A DNA stretch of 64,000 nt from Thermoprotei archaeon (GTDB lineage: Archaea > Thermoproteota > Thermoprotei > Gearchaeales > WAQG01), in assembly GCA_038881895.1 (NCBI GenBank), contig JAVZOV010000002.1, positions 226,961 through 290,960 of the forward strand. Direction: 5' to 3'. The translations under genes were made by a program, and so were the position numbers. Of the stretch, positions 1 to 8,802 are shown piece after piece; position 1 is the first letter of the stretch, and the number at the start of each line of letters is the position of its first letter. The notes below the pieces were generated by a model. The model had not been told where the DNA came from and searched no databases. It saw only the letters and a program-made list of their open reading frames with translations.

Positions 1-198
1 TTTTAAGTGATTTAAATATTTTTTATATGCAATTCAACGTTATTGCAAGGAAATTCTCTTTAGCGAAAAGTAACAACTTTTGTCTATAATTAAGGGCCTC
101 ATTTTTGAAGTGAAATGTAAAGAATGCTCTTACATGTTGTACAATGATCTATTTATATTATATTATGAAATGAAGTGTTGAGATTAAAATATTTTTGA

Positions 199-1155
199 TC
201 ATGATGTGCCCATTGCTGTTAGGGCTTCTTCTATTTTGGTTAGAATGTATTGTAGCCATGTGTTTTTATCATCTTTAGAGATGATTTCTAGAGGTAATCT
301 GCCTCCTGCTATGAATTTATGACCTCCTCCATTGAAATATTCGGCAATTTTGTTGCATAATATATTTGTTCCTTCACGCTTTTTTATGGTTAGTGTTCCT
401 TTCTCATGTACGACAATGCTTATGTCCGCATTTGTCTTTTGATCGATGACATCTAGCGCATCTGATGATGCTAAGAGATCATGCGCAAATCCTATAGCGA
501 TTTTGTATCCTTTTATGGTGCTTGTTATTATATTAGATGAGAGCTTCTTTATCGCATCTTTCTTTTCTATTATGTATTTTTCACGTTCTTTTTGCATTGT
601 ATAATCCCAAAATATTCCTTGGGATAATTTATGTGTTAGTTGTACAAGTAATTCGTCATTTTTGAGATAGTTGTAGTATGCTATAATGTCTTTTAGTAGT
701 TCGGTTATGGTGTAAAGGTTTAGGTGGAAGTCAGAGTCCCTGGCTATTGATGCTAGCATATTGCATATTTCATCATTGCAAAAAATTATGTTCATGATTT
801 CTGTCGCACATTTAGTAGTATCAATGATTAGCGTTGCATACTTTGACACCTCATGTTTTAGATCATCAGGCCATTGATGGTGATCTACCCAAATTATATT
901 CCATCCTTTTTGTTTTAACTCTTTTAACTCTTCAATTATTATAGGACTAGTGCTCCTATTAATACCAATGTCTGAAATTATTATATTTCCATTTTCGTTT
1001 ATATGTGACGCCTCTTTCATTATTTTAATCATCCTTAATGCTTCTTCATCACCGTAATTAGTGAAGTAAATCTTAGTTTCTTTATTATTTCTAAGGTATA
1101 CTGCAGCGCTCATTATTCCATCGCAATCTTTTCTGTGAGAAAATATGTAGCTCAT
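199..1155 (-). CDS. DHH/DHHA1 family phosphoesterase
   Basis: Predicted phosphoesterase or exonuclease-like enzyme of the DHH superfamily (RecJ, NrnA, GdpP relatives), which hydrolyse phosphodiesters of nucleotides or oligonucleotides with two metal ions. The N-terminal metal motif HRKDCDG (residues 7-13, a variant of H-x-D-x-DG), an Asp near residue 62 and the signature DHH at 91-93 are all present. The C-terminal DHHA1 substrate-binding domain is marked by GGGH near residue 275. At 318 residues it is close to the compact archaeal members. No signal peptide or membrane segment is seen, so it should be cytoplasmic. The gene stands alone, followed by the M32 peptidase on the same strand. Substrate cannot be told from sequence. 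Confidence 0.85.
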   Translation of the reverse strand: MSYIFSHRKDCDGIMSAAVYLRNNKETKIYFTNYGDEEALRMIKIMKEASHINENGNIIISDIGINRSTSPIIIEELKELKQKGWNIIWVDHHQWPDDLKHEVSKYATLIIDTTKCATEIMNIIFCNDEICNMLASIARDSDFHLNLYTITELLKDIIAYYNYLKNDELLVQLTHKLSQGIFWDYTMQKEREKYIIEKKDAIKKLSSNIITSTIKGYKIAIGFAHDLLASSDALDVIDQKTNADISIVVHEKGTLTIKKREGTNILCNKIAEYFNGGGHKFIAGGRLPLEIISKDDKNTWLQYILTKIEEALTAMGTS

Positions 1156-1220
1156 GGTAACCAGAAAAATGTTGTATTTTATAAGCTTATGTTATGTTCA
1201 TTTTTCTTGTATAAAAAATA

Positions 1221-2750
1221 TTATAATGAGTAGGATGGTTTTGAATATTTCTCTTCTAAGTACTGTAAGAAATATTGGGGATTTATCTCTTCTCCTACTG
1301 CCTTTCTAAGTAGATCTTTGGGTGGATATGTGGATCCCCATTTATGGATCTTATTTCTTAACCATTCTTTAATACTCATGAATTTAAGATTTGTTATTTG
1401 ATCGTGAAGATCTGGGATATCTTTCAGCATGTGCGCACGTAGCTGTGCGGCCACAATATTACCTATCGTGTATGTTGGAAAATAGCCTACCGAACCTTGG
1501 CTCCAATGTATGTCCTGCAAGACTCCTTCGGAGTAGGTTTTAGGTTTAATTCCTATGTATTTTTCCATGTTTTCATTCCATAACTCTGACACGTCAGAAA
1601 CTTTAATTTCACCGTTTAAGAGCAATCTTTCTATTTCAAATCTTACAAGTATGTGTAAATTATACGTTATCTCATCAGCATCTACTCTTATGAGGCTGGG
1701 TCTTACTGTATTAAAGTACAAGTATAAGTCGTCGACCGAAAATTTTGCAAGAAAGTCAAGGTGTTTAGCTAATATCGGATACACGGCTTTAGAGAATTGT
1801 TTACTTCGTCCTATTATATTTTCCCAGAATCTTGACTGAGATTCGTGTATACCTAAAGATGCGCCGCCTGCTAACGGCGTGACTATGAATGTTTCATCGT
1901 TTTGGAGTTGATATAAGGCATGGCCGTATTCGTGAATTAATGAAAATAATGCTGACTTGAAATCCTTGCCTTCATACCTAGTTGTTATTCTTACATCTTT
2001 TATGCCGATGCCTATAGTAAATGGATGTGTTGACGTGTCAATCCTGAACCTTTTAGGATCATAACCTAAGATTGTTGCTATTTCTTTTGTAACATTTCTC
2101 ATGTTGTCAATATTATATGTGATGTCTTCTAATGGATGTTTTTGTGGATAGTTTCCTCTTTCTATTACATTCTCTAGAACTTTTTTTGTTGTAGGGACTA
2201 TTGAATTAAATATTGAAGATACTTCTCTGCTTGTTAATCCTTCTTCATAAAGGTCTAATAATGCGTCATAAGGATGCTCTTTATAACCTAAATATTCGGC
2301 GATTTCTCTTGATATTGTAACTATTTTTTCTAAATATGGTTGAAATATTTTAAATTCATTTTTTGCCCTAGCGTTTCTCCATATGACCACTGACTCTTGA
2401 GTAACTCTTGAAAATTCTTCTAACAGTTTCGGTGGTATGCTCTTGTAAATTTTTATTGTTCGCTTTAATACCCTAACGACACCACGCTCAAAATCATTAA
2501 GATCGCTTATTTCGTCTGCTTTATCTACTAGGGAAATGAGATCAGGATCAAGAATTAATTTTTGTTTAAGAAGATTTAGCTGGCTCACTGAGATGCTTCG
2601 TTCTTCAACGCCTGACTCTGGCATGTAAGTTTCAACATCCCATTTTAATACTCCTAACGCATGTTCTATTGACCAGATGGCTTTATATTTCTCTAGTATA
2701 TCGAGCACTATTTTATTTTGAAATATCGCGGTTGACATATTAATTAGCAT
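1221..2750 (-). CDS. Metallocarboxypeptidase, M32 (Taq) family
   Basis: Zinc (or cobalt) carboxypeptidase that removes C-terminal residues from peptides in the cytoplasm. The HEYGH zinc motif lies at residues 273-277 and the third ligand is likely E303 in IHESQSRFWE, the paired signature of family M32. Length 509 agrees with the usual ~500 residues. Helical organisation fits the family and no signal peptide is visible. Two starts are possible, ATG at 2750 or the ATG four codons later at 2738; homologous sequence begins shortly after both. It is divergent from the glycerate kinase gene across about 90 bases. Confidence 0.92.
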   Translation of the reverse strand: MLINMSTAIFQNKIVLDILEKYKAIWSIEHALGVLKWDVETYMPESGVEERSISVSQLNLLKQKLILDPDLISLVDKADEISDLNDFERGVVRVLKRTIKIYKSIPPKLLEEFSRVTQESVVIWRNARAKNEFKIFQPYLEKIVTISREIAEYLGYKEHPYDALLDLYEEGLTSREVSSIFNSIVPTTKKVLENVIERGNYPQKHPLEDITYNIDNMRNVTKEIATILGYDPKRFRIDTSTHPFTIGIGIKDVRITTRYEGKDFKSALFSLIHEYGHALYQLQNDETFIVTPLAGGASLGIHESQSRFWENIIGRSKQFSKAVYPILAKHLDFLAKFSVDDLYLYFNTVRPSLIRVDADEITYNLHILVRFEIERLLLNGEIKVSDVSELWNENMEKYIGIKPKTYSEGVLQDIHWSQGSVGYFPTYTIGNIVAAQLRAHMLKDIPDLHDQITNLKFMSIKEWLRNKIHKWGSTYPPKDLLRKAVGEEINPQYFLQYLEEKYSKPSYSL

Positions 2751-2840
2751 TATACATGCCTTCCTAATATTTTTGTGTTCTAAAACTGATATAATTATAG
2801 AACAATAACTATTAATCTACGAAAGTGACAAAACTAAATT

Positions 2841-4172
2841 GTGAACTACCCTAAGATGCGAAAAATATTATTAGATGTGTTAAACGAAACACTAAACTAT
2901 ATAGATCCTGCTAACTTAATTAAAAGCTCTGTAAAAATCTCTGATGGCAAACTCATTGCTAATAACGTAGAACTTGACTTGCATAGTGTTAAAAGAATAT
3001 TTGTTATTGGAGGAGGTAAAGCTGTTGGAAGAATGGCGCTTGGAATCGAAAGTATTCTTAGCGATAAAATTAGTGATGGGCTAATAATCGTTCCTTACGG
3101 TTCTAATATTTCTACGTTAAGGCGTATTAAGGTTATAGAGGCACGTCATCCAATTCCTGATCAGAATGGTGTTAATGGCGTAAGAATGATGTTAGAGTTG
3201 TTGAAATCATTAGATAAAAATGATCTTGTCATTGTACTAATTTCAGGTGGTGGTTCTGCATTAATGCCTCTGCCTGTTGACGGTATCACATTAGAAGAAA
3301 AAAGTGACTTGATCAAGTCGTTAATGTTACGTGGAGCCAACATAAGAGAACTTAATACTGTTCGTAAACATTTGTCAAAGATAAAGGGAGGACAGCTTGC
3401 ACGTTATCTCTATCCCGCAAATGTTCTTAGTCTTATCATTTCAGATGTTGTGGAAAATCCATTAGATGTGATAGCATCTGGTCCAACTGTACCAGATCCA
3501 ACAACATTCTCTGATGCCATCAATGTGTTAAAGCGATATAATTTATGGGAAAGTACTACTGAAAAAGTGAGAGATGTTTTATTAAAAGGTGTTAAAGGTG
3601 AGCTTCTTGAAACGCCAAAACACGGTGATCCAATTTTTGAGCATGTTCATAATATTATAATCGCTGATAACAGTTATGCATGTAGAGTCGCCGTTAAAGT
3701 ATTGGAGAGAAAAGGCATACATGGTATTTATCTCTCATCAAGTATTGAGGGGGAAGCCCGTTATGTTGGTTCCGTAATAGGTGATATAGTGAGGGGAATG
3801 GCAAAGGGTGAGACGTCACTTGAGAAACCTCTCGGTTTAGTTATTGGTGGTGAAACTACCGTCACTGTTAAGGGTAGTGGTATTGGTGGTAGGAATCAGG
3901 AATTGTGTTTAAGCGCTGCTTTTCGTATTAGGGGTTTGAAAAATGTCATTCTTACTTCGATCGGTACTGATGGTATTGATGGTGTGACTGATGCTGCTGG
4001 TGCAATTGTGGATGGCAATACTATTGATAGAGGATTAGCATTAGGTCTTGATCCCACCAAGTATTTAGAGAATAATGATACGTATACCTTTTTCAAGAGT
4101 CTTAATGATTTAGTAATAACTGGTCCTACTGGAAATAATATGAATGATATTATTATAGCGCTAATCTTTTAG
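2841..4172 (+). CDS. Glycerate 2-kinase (MOFRL family)
   Basis: Phosphorylates D-glycerate to 2-phosphoglycerate, feeding non-phosphorylating (Entner-Doudoroff-type) sugar breakdown or serine/glyoxylate salvage into lower glycolysis. The N-terminal DUF4147 domain has the Gly-rich stretch VIGGGKAVGRMA (about residues 55-66) and LISGGGSALMPLP; the C-terminal MOFRL domain has GGETTVTVKGSGIGGRNQE and GTDGIDGVTDAAGA, both diagnostic. Length 443 is typical. The start is GTG at 2841, since no earlier in-frame ATG exists before the divergent gene. The archaeal phosphoglycerate mutase at 52.7 kb would act on the 2-phosphoglycerate formed. Confidence 0.9.
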   Translation: MNYPKMRKILLDVLNETLNYIDPANLIKSSVKISDGKLIANNVELDLHSVKRIFVIGGGKAVGRMALGIESILSDKISDGLIIVPYGSNISTLRRIKVIEARHPIPDQNGVNGVRMMLELLKSLDKNDLVIVLISGGGSALMPLPVDGITLEEKSDLIKSLMLRGANIRELNTVRKHLSKIKGGQLARYLYPANVLSLIISDVVENPLDVIASGPTVPDPTTFSDAINVLKRYNLWESTTEKVRDVLLKGVKGELLETPKHGDPIFEHVHNIIIADNSYACRVAVKVLERKGIHGIYLSSSIEGEARYVGSVIGDIVRGMAKGETSLEKPLGLVIGGETTVTVKGSGIGGRNQELCLSAAFRIRGLKNVILTSIGTDGIDGVTDAAGAIVDGNTIDRGLALGLDPTKYLENNDTYTFFKSLNDLVITGPTGNNMNDIIIALIF

Positions 4173-4208
4173 TTTAAGCATTTAAATATGTGCAAGTACT
4201 AACTTTAT

Positions 4209-4538
4209 GTGAGAATAATGGCTACACAAATATCTAAGGAAGACATATTAGAAGCGTTTAAGAGTATTGTTGATCCTGAATTAGGGCTTAATATTGTGGA
4301 TTTGGGTATTATTTATGATATAAATATTGATGGCAGTAAAGTAATCGTAAAGATGACACTCACTACGCCTAGATGCCCTTTTTCTTTCATAATTTTTAAG
4401 CAAGTTAGGGATACTCTCAAGAAACTTGGTTTTACTGATATTAAAGTTAACATCGTTTTTGATCCGCCGTGGAATCCTTCTATGATAAATCCTGTTACGA
4501 GAAATAAGATACACAGTTCGCCCTGGACAAAGTATTAG
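4209..4538 (+). CDS. MIP18/DUF59 family Fe-S assembly protein (PaaD/SufT-like)
   Basis: Small protein of the MIP18 (DUF59) family, whose members help assemble or transfer Fe-S clusters. The family core is plain: IVDPELGLNIVDLGIIYDI near residues 17-35, then a Cys-containing TTPRCPF segment (about residues 53-59) that carries the conserved Cys, and a DPPWNPSMI tail. The open frame begins with GTG at 4209, but the ATG at 4218 three codons later gives the usual N-terminus and is equally likely. It follows the glycerate kinase gene by 36 bases. Fe-S clients in the window include the sulfite reductase and Cas4. Confidence 0.88.
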   Translation: MRIMATQISKEDILEAFKSIVDPELGLNIVDLGIIYDINIDGSKVIVKMTLTTPRCPFSFIIFKQVRDTLKKLGFTDIKVNIVFDPPWNPSMINPVTRNKIHSSPWTKY

Positions 4539-4612
4539 GTGCTAGATTTTTCGTGATTTCTTGACATATTTCTACTAAATCTTTTTATTTTAGTCACGAT
4601 GATAAATATGCG

Positions 4613-5017
4613 GTGAAGGGTTTGAGTTACAGACCAGAAGAGGCTGGAGCGATAAAAGAGGGTTCATATGTTATAATAGATGATACACCTTGTAGAGTGG
4701 TTGAGGTTGAAAAATCAAAAACTGGTAAACATGGATCGGCGAAGGTTAGAATTGTGGGAATAAGCCTATTCGATGGGTCAAAACATACATTGACTTTACC
4801 AGCAGGGTCAACAGTACAAGTTCCCATTGTTGAGAAAAAACCTGCTCAAGTCACTGCTGTTCTTGGTGATATGGTTCAGCTCATGGATTTAACTAATTAT
4901 CAGACATATGAAGTATTAATGCCTACTGATAATGATCTTAAATCCAAAATAGCACCTGGTGTGGAAGTGGAAGTGTGGGAAGTAATGAACAAGCGTTTTA
5001 TAGCCAGAACTAAATAA
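4613..5017 (+). CDS. Translation factor aIF5A (hypusine-containing)
   Basis: Archaeal homologue of eIF5A/EF-P, which binds the ribosomal E site and relieves stalling, for example at polyproline. The hypusination loop KTGKHGSAK is intact, with the modified lysine expected at K39. An N-terminal SH3-like domain is followed by an OB fold; 134 residues is normal for archaea. The start is GTG at 4613; the ATG at 4608 runs out of frame into a stop at once. An AT-rich TATA-like stretch (TTTTTATTTT near 4580) lies about 30 bases upstream, so the mRNA may be nearly leaderless. It converges with the DUF655 gene. Confidence 0.96.
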   Translation: MKGLSYRPEEAGAIKEGSYVIIDDTPCRVVEVEKSKTGKHGSAKVRIVGISLFDGSKHTLTLPAGSTVQVPIVEKKPAQVTAVLGDMVQLMDLTNYQTYEVLMPTDNDLKSKIAPGVEVEVWEVMNKRFIARTK

Positions 5018-5030
5018 GCTAATAGTAGAA

Positions 5031-5651
5031 CTAAAACCGTCTAGGTTGGAATCGTGTTCTTTCCTCTAATGTGACTTGTACACCCTTGGCAAACAATACA
5101 TGGGCATCTTCACTTTTTATTTCTTTCATTATTTTCTCAGTAAGCAATTTTATTGGATCACCTACATCAGTTCGTTTCTTTAAATCTTCAAAACTCTGGA
5201 ATGGTGATTTTGCTCTCTCTTCAAGTATTCTTACTACTGTCTTTTTACCTATACCTGGTATTGTTTCTAACGCGTGCATCCTGGGAGAAATTGGCCCGGC
5301 TGTATTAAAGAATGTTAAAAATTCTTTTTCTCTAAGTTTTACTATAGTCATTACTGCATTTTCAAGTTCGGTTTTAGCATTCAATGAAAGTTCGTCATAA
5401 ATAAGACGCCTACCAACTTTTCTTATTTTATCACTACCCCTTCCTATGAATACTATCTCTCCTACACTTAATTGAACCGCAGGCCATGGAATTAGTTCAA
5501 AAAGAGTGAAATACTCACGTCCTATACCTTGTACTAATGTCTCTAAATCCTCTCTAAACCTGGTTTGCATTTTTCGCAGAAGGTAACTTGGCACATAATC
5601 TAGTATGTATGCAAAGTCTTCGAAATATCTTCTTTCAAATGGCACATTCAT
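5031..5651 (-). CDS. DUF655 protein with helix-hairpin-helix
   Basis: Archaeal DUF655 family protein, a predicted RNA-binding protein usually encoded with Rpo4 and eL21. The N-terminal part (about 1-110) is a beta-rich DUF655 domain with FERRYFEDFAYILDYVPSY and the LSVGEIVFIGRG segment. A helix-hairpin-helix motif, LETIPGIGKKTVVRILEER (about residues 126-144), would bind nucleic acid backbone. It is co-directional with rpo4, separated by 26 bases, and probably co-transcribed. In many archaea ksgA follows; here the next gene is the convergent aIF5A. Biochemical role not established. Confidence 0.88.
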   Translation of the reverse strand: MNVPFERRYFEDFAYILDYVPSYLLRKMQTRFREDLETLVQGIGREYFTLFELIPWPAVQLSVGEIVFIGRGSDKIRKVGRRLIYDELSLNAKTELENAVMTIVKLREKEFLTFFNTAGPISPRMHALETIPGIGKKTVVRILEERAKSPFQSFEDLKKRTDVGDPIKLLTEKIMKEIKSEDAHVLFAKGVQVTLEERTRFQPRRF

Positions 5652-5677
5652 GAAATGTACATCCCCAAATTAAAAGA

Positions 5678-6049
5678 TTAACCAGTAGATTGCAAAGAAG
5701 TTTCTTGTGACTTAAGTCTATTTTCATCTAATAATTTAAGAATCTGGGATATATCATCCTTTGAAAGTAATTTTTCAGGCGGTATTAATGTTCTTAGCTC
5801 CTCAGCTGTCTCAGGACAGATGTTGACTATTTGCACTACAATTTCATGAGAGAGTTTAAATTTATTCTTTAACGTTTCTATCACTAGTTTTGCTCTATCT
5901 ACGTCAAATTTACTGAATTCAGAGAATTGCTTATATGTAATATTCTGTAAATCTATTACATTACCCTCTTTTATTCTAGCTTCTAGTAGTGCTTTTGCCT
6001 CTGGTATTGAGATCATGACACTCTCTATTATGTTCATCCGTCCCGCCAA
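5678..6049 (-). CDS. rpo4: RNA polymerase subunit Rpo4 (RpoF)
   Basis: Archaeal RNA polymerase stalk subunit Rpo4/F, homologue of eukaryotic Rpb4, which pairs with Rpo7 and contributes to open-complex formation and RNA binding. The 123-residue protein shows the helical HRDC-like core with the segment TPxEAxxLL-type (SIPEAKALLEARI) and the C-terminal ICPETAEELRTLIPPEKLLSKDDI-type helix region. ATG at 6049 or the second ATG at 6037 (MNIIESVM) could be the start; the latter matches the family length better. It is upstream of DUF655 in one operon and head-to-head with eL21 across about 60 bases. Confidence 0.93.
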   Translation of the reverse strand: MAGRMNIIESVMISIPEAKALLEARIKEGNVIDLQNITYKQFSEFSKFDVDRAKLVIETLKNKFKLSHEIVVQIVNICPETAEELRTLIPPEKLLSKDDISQILKLLDENRLKSQETSLQSTG

Positions 6050-6111
6050 TATATCTTTAGTGTATTAAGTTTATAAAGATTACAGAGTTAGAGATGATGT
6101 GGTGATAACCA

Positions 6112-6393
6112 GTGAAGCACTCTAAAGGGTATAGAACGCGCAGCAGAAATTTATTCTCAGCCGGGAGAGCTAGAAAAGGGCTTTCTGTTTACTTACGGAA
6201 ATATGAGGTAGGAAACAAGGTACACATCAATATAAACCCTTCATCTTTAACTACAGCTCCTCATAGAAGATTTCAAGGATTAACCGGTGTTATTGTTGGG
6301 AAAAGAGGACGCGCATATATAATAAAAGTAAATCTCGGTAATGAAGAGCGGACAGTAATAACTACTCCAGAACATCTCGAACCTGCAGTCTAG
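6112..6393 (+). CDS. rpl21e: Ribosomal protein eL21
   Basis: Large-subunit ribosomal protein eL21, an SH3-like barrel protein shared by archaea and eukaryotes. The family N-terminus KHSKGYRTRSRNLFSAGRARKG and the barrel segment FQGLTGVIVGKRGRAY are unmistakable, and 93 residues is standard. The start codon is GTG at 6112. In most archaea eL21, rpo4 and DUF655 lie in one direction in one operon; here eL21 is divergent from the other two, so the 60-base interval must hold promoters for both directions. Confidence 0.96.
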   Translation: MKHSKGYRTRSRNLFSAGRARKGLSVYLRKYEVGNKVHININPSSLTTAPHRRFQGLTGVIVGKRGRAYIIKVNLGNEERTVITTPEHLEPAV

Positions 6394-6510
6394 CTAAAAA
6401 TGTTCTTATCATTTCTGTAAAGAATTATCCTCACCCATTTCATGTTTAAGACAAAAGCATTATTAAAAAATTTCTCTTAACAGAACAATTGTTAAAAGAA
6501 TGCAAGTCCT

Positions 6511-6740
6511 TTAATTTTGACTCTCTTCACGACTAAAGTCGGGAGTTTCTCCAATCTCAACAAACTCTCCACTTAACCGACATGGTTTAGGAAAACTTGC
6601 CTCACTTGGAGTTATGGGTTGTGTCAATCCTACTCCGTCTCCAAGCATGTAGCTCAGAGACAACTAAGAATTAGAATCCTTAACAAGTATTCAAACCTTT
6701 CAGCAATTCATCCCAGAACTAAATTCTAGGCTTTCTTATC
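6511..6740 (-). pseudogene. Remnant of TnpB (IS200/IS605) C-terminus
   Basis: In an otherwise gene-free gap, the minus strand reads a TnpB-like tail: from the ATG at 6648 the frame runs LGDGVGLTQPITP, then a Pro/Ser-rich stretch and EIGETPDFSREE before the stop at 6511. Such short GxG...E-T/A-P tails are typical of the extreme C-terminus of archaeal TnpB, where the coding end overlaps the element's right-end hairpin; a CGACT-AA-AGTCG hairpin sits at about 6530-6541. Farther upstream the frame is broken by stops but still reads GMNC and an Asn-containing helix like the zinc-ribbon end of TnpB. No transposase body or second end is left. Confidence 0.5.
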
Positions 6741-6764
6741 GAACTATTTGTAATATTCCTGATT

Positions 6765-7331
6765 TTATATTTTTAAAAGTTCTTTTGTTACAGTGGTAGC
6801 TATCATATTAGCTAAACGTATTGGTTCTGGAATTTTTCCTCCTAAGCTTGTATTTTTGATGATTTCTATTGTTAAACGATTATCTAAGCCAAGAAAGTAA
6901 CAGTATATTGGTTTACTTTTTTCTGTTTGTTTTATTTCTACTAAGGGTTGTGTTCTTTCTATTATTTTCCATCTATTTTCCCAGTCTGGAAAATGTTTCA
7001 TTAATGCATCTTTTATACTTGGCATTGATGGTTTCTTCTCTACAATTATTATGATTGGTATGTTGAGGTCACTGTTGATTTTAAATGGATCAGCGATGTT
7101 AAATCCTGCAAAGGAAATGCCACTAAGAAATATTACATTAGGTTTTATTGGAGATTTTTTAACAATTTTTATTATTATGTCTGTGGCTTCATTACCGTCT
7201 ACAGTGATCAGCTCTGATCCTATCCATTCTAGTTTCATATTAGTTAATAGAACACCCACTAATAGTGTTTTAAAGGTTTTTTTCTTTATTTTTACAAAAG
7301 AAGGAAAAGCCCCATCGTCTATTCCAAGCAT
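6765..7331 (-). CDS. DUF99 (UPF0215) family protein
   Basis: Archaeal DUF99 protein, a family with an endonuclease V-like fold but no proven activity. Family landmarks are the N-terminal LGIDDGAF, the central FLSGISFAGFNIADP (DUF99 proteins carry G-x-x-x-x-GFNV-D), and a C-terminal PEPIRLANMIA segment. An upstream ATG at 7382 would overlap the orc1 gene; the ATG at 7331 puts the conserved LGIDDG directly at the N-terminus and leaves a 16-base gap, so I chose it (about 188 residues). It lies immediately downstream of orc1/cdc6 on the same strand. Confidence 0.85.
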   Translation of the reverse strand: MLGIDDGAFPSFVKIKKKTFKTLLVGVLLTNMKLEWIGSELITVDGNEATDIIIKIVKKSPIKPNVIFLSGISFAGFNIADPFKINSDLNIPIIIIVEKKPSMPSIKDALMKHFPDWENRWKIIERTQPLVEIKQTEKSKPIYCYFLGLDNRLTIEIIKNTSLGGKIPEPIRLANMIATTVTKELLKI

Positions 7332-7347
7332 ATGTTTGACATAATAA

Positions 7348-8598
7348 TTAATGCTGGATGAGTACTGAAAGTCTTGAATCATCTTTTATACCTTCTATCA
7401 TAGCTTTTTCATTAATCGATAGTGTAACGTATTTAGTTCTTCCGTATCGTCCTTTGCTCATCAATCTTGCTTGGACTAAGCCTATCATGTCTAATTCGCT
7501 TATTACATCGCTGATTCTTCTTTGTGTTAAAGAATCCAGGTTCATGCGCTGTACTAATTTGGAATACATCTCATATACCTCGCCTGTTGATGCTGAGATC
7601 CCTCGTTTCCAAAGTAAGTAAATGCTTACAAGTACAAGTTTTGAATGTAATGGTAACGTTTTTATTACTTCTACTGTTTTATCTTTTTCAATGTCTTTTA
7701 ATGCTAATTTAACATATTTCTCAGTAACTTTTGTTGAACCATCACGCTCCGCTATCTCACCTGCTACTCTGAGAAGGTCAAGTGCTCTTCTTGCATCTCC
7801 ATGTTCCCTTGCAGCTAATGATGCGCATAAGGATATTACTCCAGAGTCTAGTACGTTTGGTTGAAATGCCAGTTCTGCTCGTTCCCTTAATATATCTTCT
7901 AATTCAAATGCATTATAAGGTGGAAACACTAATTCTTCTTCTCCTAAGCTACTTTTCACTCTTGGATCTAAATAGTCTCTTAAGTTAAGACTGTTTGTAA
8001 TTCCTATTATAGTAACTTTTGATCTGGTAAGTTCTGAGTTGATCCGTGTGAGCCTGTAAAGCAGTTCATCACCACTTTTATCTATTAGTTGATCTATTTC
8101 ATCTAATGCCACTACAAATAAAACTTCATTCTTTTCAAGAACATTTATGAATCTATCATAAAGTTCTGCTACAGAGAGTCCTGTAAAGGGGACCTCAACA
8201 CCGAGTACTCCAAGTAGTGCTCTCAATATTCTATAATTGGTATTTTCTGTTCTACAATTTACTATCGCAGTTATAACTCTCACGATATTACTTTGATTGT
8301 AAAGAAATGTTTCGAGTGTGGCAGTATTGTTGTATCCCCACTTTCTTTCAAGCCACTTTAAAACATGCTTAGTGACAGCGGTCTTTCCGGTACCTGTATA
8401 ACCATATATAAACACATTTGATGGCCTTGCACCTTTCGCTATTGGTGAAAGTAATATTTCTGCCAAACGTAAGATCTGAGTCTCACGATGAGGAAGATTC
8501 TCAGGTAAATAATCAGGCCTTAGCTTTTCTCTATCTTTAAATATATTGGCCTTAGAGAGCTTCTTCAATAGATCTTCTATGCTTGGAGATGCTGACAT
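7348..8598 (-). CDS. orc1/cdc6: Orc1/Cdc6 replication initiator
   Basis: Archaeal origin-recognition and helicase-loading AAA+ ATPase. Walker A GYTGTGKT is at residues 66-73, Walker B LFVVALDEID at 160-169, and sensor 1 (TIIGITNSLNL) follows. A C-terminal winged-helix domain (about 310-416, LVLVSIYLLWKR onward) would bind origin DNA. Length 416 is typical. The start ATG at 8598 is followed by the MSASPSIEDLL leader common in the family. The AT-rich intergenic region just upstream (8599-8802) contains two direct repeats resembling origin recognition boxes, suggesting that this gene sits at an origin and may autoregulate. Confidence 0.95.
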   Translation of the reverse strand: MSASPSIEDLLKKLSKANIFKDREKLRPDYLPENLPHRETQILRLAEILLSPIAKGARPSNVFIYGYTGTGKTAVTKHVLKWLERKWGYNNTATLETFLYNQSNIVRVITAIVNCRTENTNYRILRALLGVLGVEVPFTGLSVAELYDRFINVLEKNEVLFVVALDEIDQLIDKSGDELLYRLTRINSELTRSKVTIIGITNSLNLRDYLDPRVKSSLGEEELVFPPYNAFELEDILRERAELAFQPNVLDSGVISLCASLAAREHGDARRALDLLRVAGEIAERDGSTKVTEKYVKLALKDIEKDKTVEVIKTLPLHSKLVLVSIYLLWKRGISASTGEVYEMYSKLVQRMNLDSLTQRRISDVISELDMIGLVQARLMSKGRYGRTKYVTLSINEKAMIEGIKDDSRLSVLIQH

Positions 8599-8609
8599 TG
8601 TCGCTCATT

Positions 8610-8659
8610 TTCTAGTAGAAACCAAGGTATAAAACCTTAATTTCTACTAAATACCAAGC
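8610..8659 (-). repeat. Two ORB-like direct repeats upstream of orc1/cdc6 (candidate origin)
   Basis: TTCTAGTAGAAACCAAGG at 8610-8627 and TTCTACTAAATACCAAGC at 8642-8659 match each other at 14 of 18 positions in the same orientation, 32 bases apart (about three helical turns). The first resembles the archaeal mini-ORB element (TTCCAGTGGAAACnAAGG-type). They begin 12 bases upstream of the orc1 start codon and are followed to 8800 by a very AT-rich tract that could serve as unwinding element. An inverted repeat AAGGT-ATAAA-ACCTT (8624-8638) lies between them. Strand is nominal. Confidence 0.5.
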
Positions 8660-8802
8660 GGAATTGCTTAATTTTTCGAAAAAATACGTTTATTAAAATA
8701 AAATATTTAAGTCTGATAAAGCAATATATTATTTATTTTAAAACTATTTTTATGAATATTTGTAGATTTTTAACATAAGTTTTTTATTAGTTTTCGAACT
8801 CG

